DNA of 7,215 nt, from contig QZAC01000036.1 in assembly GCA_003838065.1 (NCBI GenBank), positions 1-7,215 of the forward strand. Reading direction: 5' to 3'. The first letter of the stretch is position 1. The number at the start of each line of letters is the position of its first letter. This DNA is from Methanocalculus sp. MSAO_Arc2 (lineage in GTDB: Archaea > Halobacteriota > Methanomicrobia > Methanomicrobiales > Methanocorpusculaceae). The notes under the pieces were generated by a model. The model was not told the origin of the DNA. It searched no databases and saw only the letters and a program-made list of their open reading frames with translations. Below, piece by piece: positions 5,496 through 7,215 of this stretch. The position numbers and the translations under genes were made by a program.

Positions 5496-7022
5496 ATGAG
5501 AGATCAGCTAAGAGAGACTCGCCAGAACCCTGACAACCATCAGAACCATGACACATATGACAGCCATCTCGCAGCATGCATCAGGGAACGCGGGCCAATC
5601 AGAACCATCGGCGTCATCGGGATGGGGTATGTCGGGATACCGGCTGCCGTCCTCTTCGCCGACATCCCCGGCATCGAGCATGTCTATGGGTTCCAGCGGG
5701 ACTCAACGACTTCAGGCTACAAGATCGCAATGCTGAACCGGGGCGAGTCCCCCCTCAAGGGCGAGGAGCCGGGCCTTGAGCCTCTCCTCCGGAAGGTCGT
5801 GGATGCCGGGACGTTCTCCTGCACACCGGACTTTACAAAGATCGCAGACTGCGATGCCGTATGTCTTGCCATCCAGACCCCATTCCTTGATCCCGCTGAT
5901 CTTCTCCCTGACTTCACCCCCCTCATCGACGGCCTCCGGCATGTTGGTAAAAACCTTACACCAGGGATGCTCGTCGTCCTTGAATCCACCATCACCCCCG
6001 GTACCACCGCCGGGATGGCCCGGGAGATCCTTGAAGAGGAGTCCGGGCTTATTGCCGGCCGGGACTTCGCCCTCGCCCATGCCCCTGAGCGGGTGATGGT
6101 CGGCCGGCTCCTCAGGAACATTCGTGAGCACGACCGGATCGTCGGCGGGATCGAACCCGTCTCGACAGAGCGTGCTGTTGAGCTCTACACCCCGGTCCTG
6201 ACAACCGGCCGCGTCATCCCGATGACCGCGACCGCCGCTGAGGTGACCAAGACCGCCGAGAACACCTTCCGCGACCTCCAGATCGCCGCTGCAAACCAGC
6301 TCGCCCTCTACTGCGAGGCGATGGGCGTGAACTTCTATGATGTCCGTGCCGGGATCGACTCGCTGAAGGGAGACGGCATCACCCGTGCCATCCTCTGGCC
6401 GGGTGCCGGGGTCGGCGGCCATTGCCTGACGAAGGATACCTATCACCTGGAGAGGGGGGTACAGCTCGCCGCAGAAGCCGCGAAAGCCAGAGATATCAGG
6501 CTCGACTATCCCGAGGGGCGGCCATCGCTCTATACTCTCGCCCGCGATATCAACGACTTTATGCCCGCCCATATGCTCCACCTCACCGAGGCCGCCCTGG
6601 GAGAGGCGGGGAAGGCCCTTTCAGGTGCGACGATCGCCCTCCTCGGCTGGGCCTTCATTAACGACAGCGACGACGCCCGCAACAGCCCGTCCGAACCGTA
6701 TTTCAAGGCTGCAACCGCGGCGGGTGCCGAGGTCCGGGTACACGATCCCTGGGTCGACCCCGCCACCTCGCCGGATCTCCCGAGCCCCGATCAGCCGGAC
6801 GGCGGCCTCACCATGGATCTCGAGCAGGCGCTCGCCGGTGCGGATGCTGTGGTGATCTTCACCGGGCATGCGGCGTACCGGGGGCTGGTGCCTGAGGATG
6901 TGAAGCGGCTCTCCGGGTGCGAGCGGCCGGTGATCGTGGATGGGAGGAATGTTGTTGAGCCGGAGGAATGGGTGACGGCAGGGTTTGTGTATAAGGGGGT
7001 TGGGAGAGGGGAGTGGAATTGA
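5496..7022 (+). CDS. UDP-N-acetyl-hexosamine 6-dehydrogenase (UDP-glucose/GDP-mannose dehydrogenase family)
   Basis: This 508-residue protein (515 from the less likely ATG at 5475) oxidises C6 of a UDP-sugar to a uronate in two NAD steps. Numbered from 5475, it shows GMGYVGIP at 49-56 (Rossmann), ESTITPGT at 170-177 and APERVMVG at 203-210. K259 and N263 lie in EVTKTAENTFRD, and the catalytic C317 lies in GAGVGGHCLTKDTYHL. The C-terminal UDP-binding domain includes GWAFINDSDDARNSP at 391-405. This signature set fits the WecC/WbpA/TviB branch acting on UDP-ManNAc or UDP-GlcNAc rather than UDP-glucose, but substrate is inferred. The enzyme is longer than the usual 420-450 residues because of about 35 hydrophilic Asn/His-rich N-terminal residues before IRTIGVIGMG and extra loops. 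Its DNA is visibly more GC-rich than the preceding genes. It is the last gene of the cluster in the window. Confidence 0.88.
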   Translation: MRDQLRETRQNPDNHQNHDTYDSHLAACIRERGPIRTIGVIGMGYVGIPAAVLFADIPGIEHVYGFQRDSTTSGYKIAMLNRGESPLKGEEPGLEPLLRKVVDAGTFSCTPDFTKIADCDAVCLAIQTPFLDPADLLPDFTPLIDGLRHVGKNLTPGMLVVLESTITPGTTAGMAREILEEESGLIAGRDFALAHAPERVMVGRLLRNIREHDRIVGGIEPVSTERAVELYTPVLTTGRVIPMTATAAEVTKTAENTFRDLQIAAANQLALYCEAMGVNFYDVRAGIDSLKGDGITRAILWPGAGVGGHCLTKDTYHLERGVQLAAEAAKARDIRLDYPEGRPSLYTLARDINDFMPAHMLHLTEAALGEAGKALSGATIALLGWAFINDSDDARNSPSEPYFKAATAAGAEVRVHDPWVDPATSPDLPSPDQPDGGLTMDLEQALAGADAVVIFTGHAAYRGLVPEDVKRLSGCERPVIVDGRNVVEPEEWVTAGFVYKGVGRGEWN

Positions 7023-7023
7023 A

Positions 7024-7045
7024 TCTGTTTCTGCTCTCTTTTCTG
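7024..7045 (+). terminator. Pyrimidine/T-rich tract, likely end of the sugar-nucleotide transcript
   Basis: Directly after the dehydrogenase stop comes a 22-nt stretch that is almost only C and T, with TTT and TTTT runs and no stable stem before it. Archaeal RNA polymerase can terminate at T-rich stretches without a hairpin. The T-runs are short, so the call is modest. Confidence 0.35.
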
Positions 7046-7088
7046 TAGATGCTTTCGCATGAGATGGTTTCCTTTGATGAGGAAGTTC

Positions 7089-7101
7089 TAACAAATTGTT
7101 A
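7089..7101. repeat. 13-bp palindrome TAACAA-a-TTGTTA
   Basis: TAACAA at 7089-7094 and TTGTTA at 7096-7101 are perfect inverted repeats around one base, in the non-coding tail 67 nt after the dehydrogenase stop. It has the size and symmetry of a transcription-factor site and may belong to a gene beyond the window. Nothing else in the window repeats it. Confidence 0.3.
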
Positions 7102-7215
7102 ACGTCGCGGTCCCGACACCGGTCACAGAGGTGGGCACGCCCGGCATATGATAGAAAAGCCTTTGAGTTGTAAAAACCCAATGCTGGATATGGATTCTCA
7201 TACCTTCTCCCGATA

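Noticed and set aside
5712..6581. 289-residue minus-strand ORF
   Set aside because: It lies wholly within the dehydrogenase gene, whose frame shows all family motifs; the reverse frame is open because of the high GC content and shows no recognisable domain.
1..7215. CRISPR arrays, tRNA or rRNA genes
   Set aside because: No regularly spaced direct repeats and no cloverleaf or rRNA-like stretches were seen on either strand.

Overview
The window looks like chromosomal DNA of a methanogenic euryarchaeon, most likely Methanomicrobiales/Methanomicrobia. The grounds are the archaeal flavour of the sugar-nucleotide enzymes, TATA-like A/T patches and purine Shine-Dalgarno sites ahead of genes, GTG/TTG starts, a TnpB-type insertion element and an MNT/HEPN toxin-antitoxin remnant. 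The taxonomic call is inference from recalled family resemblance, not from a search.

Region 1 (1-658) is accessory DNA. It opens with the last 56 codons of a tnpB gene (RNA-guided nuclease of IS200/IS605-type elements) and the element's right-end hairpin (146-165, then TAGTTGAC). The element's edge lies inside a second gene on the minus strand: a HEPN (hepT-like) toxin gene that starts at 254, overlaps the stop of mntA by ATGA, and is cut after about 27 codons. The mntA-like minimal nucleotidyltransferase antitoxin (658-251, minus) is intact. A perfect 7-bp inverted repeat (678-696) sits just upstream of it.

Region 2 (792-7022) is a co-directional sugar-nucleotide cluster on the plus strand. 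Its genes are an extended-SDR UDP-sugar epimerase (792-1859), a DegT/DnrJ/EryC1 sugar aminotransferase (2002-3096), a Gfo/Idh/MocA 3-dehydrogenase (3131-4048), a small unrecognised protein (4139-4363), a non-hydrolysing UDP-GlcNAc 2-epimerase (4360-5454) and a UDP-sugar 6-dehydrogenase (5496-7022). By analogy with Pseudomonas WbpA/B/E/I and the Methanococcus N-glycan precursor enzymes, these could make UDP-2,3-diaminated (acetamido) hexuronic acids for S-layer/archaellin N-glycans or a surface polysaccharide. The N-acetyltransferase (WbpD type) and any glycosyltransferase or AglB are not in the window.

Region 3 (7023-7215) is a non-coding tail with a pyrimidine-rich tract that could end transcription, a short palindrome, and a minus-strand open frame running off the edge with a weak TnpB-like look.

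The most notable feature is the TnpB element inside the toxin half of a toxin-antitoxin pair. Its right-end flank, which should supply the RNA guide, is toxin-gene sequence.
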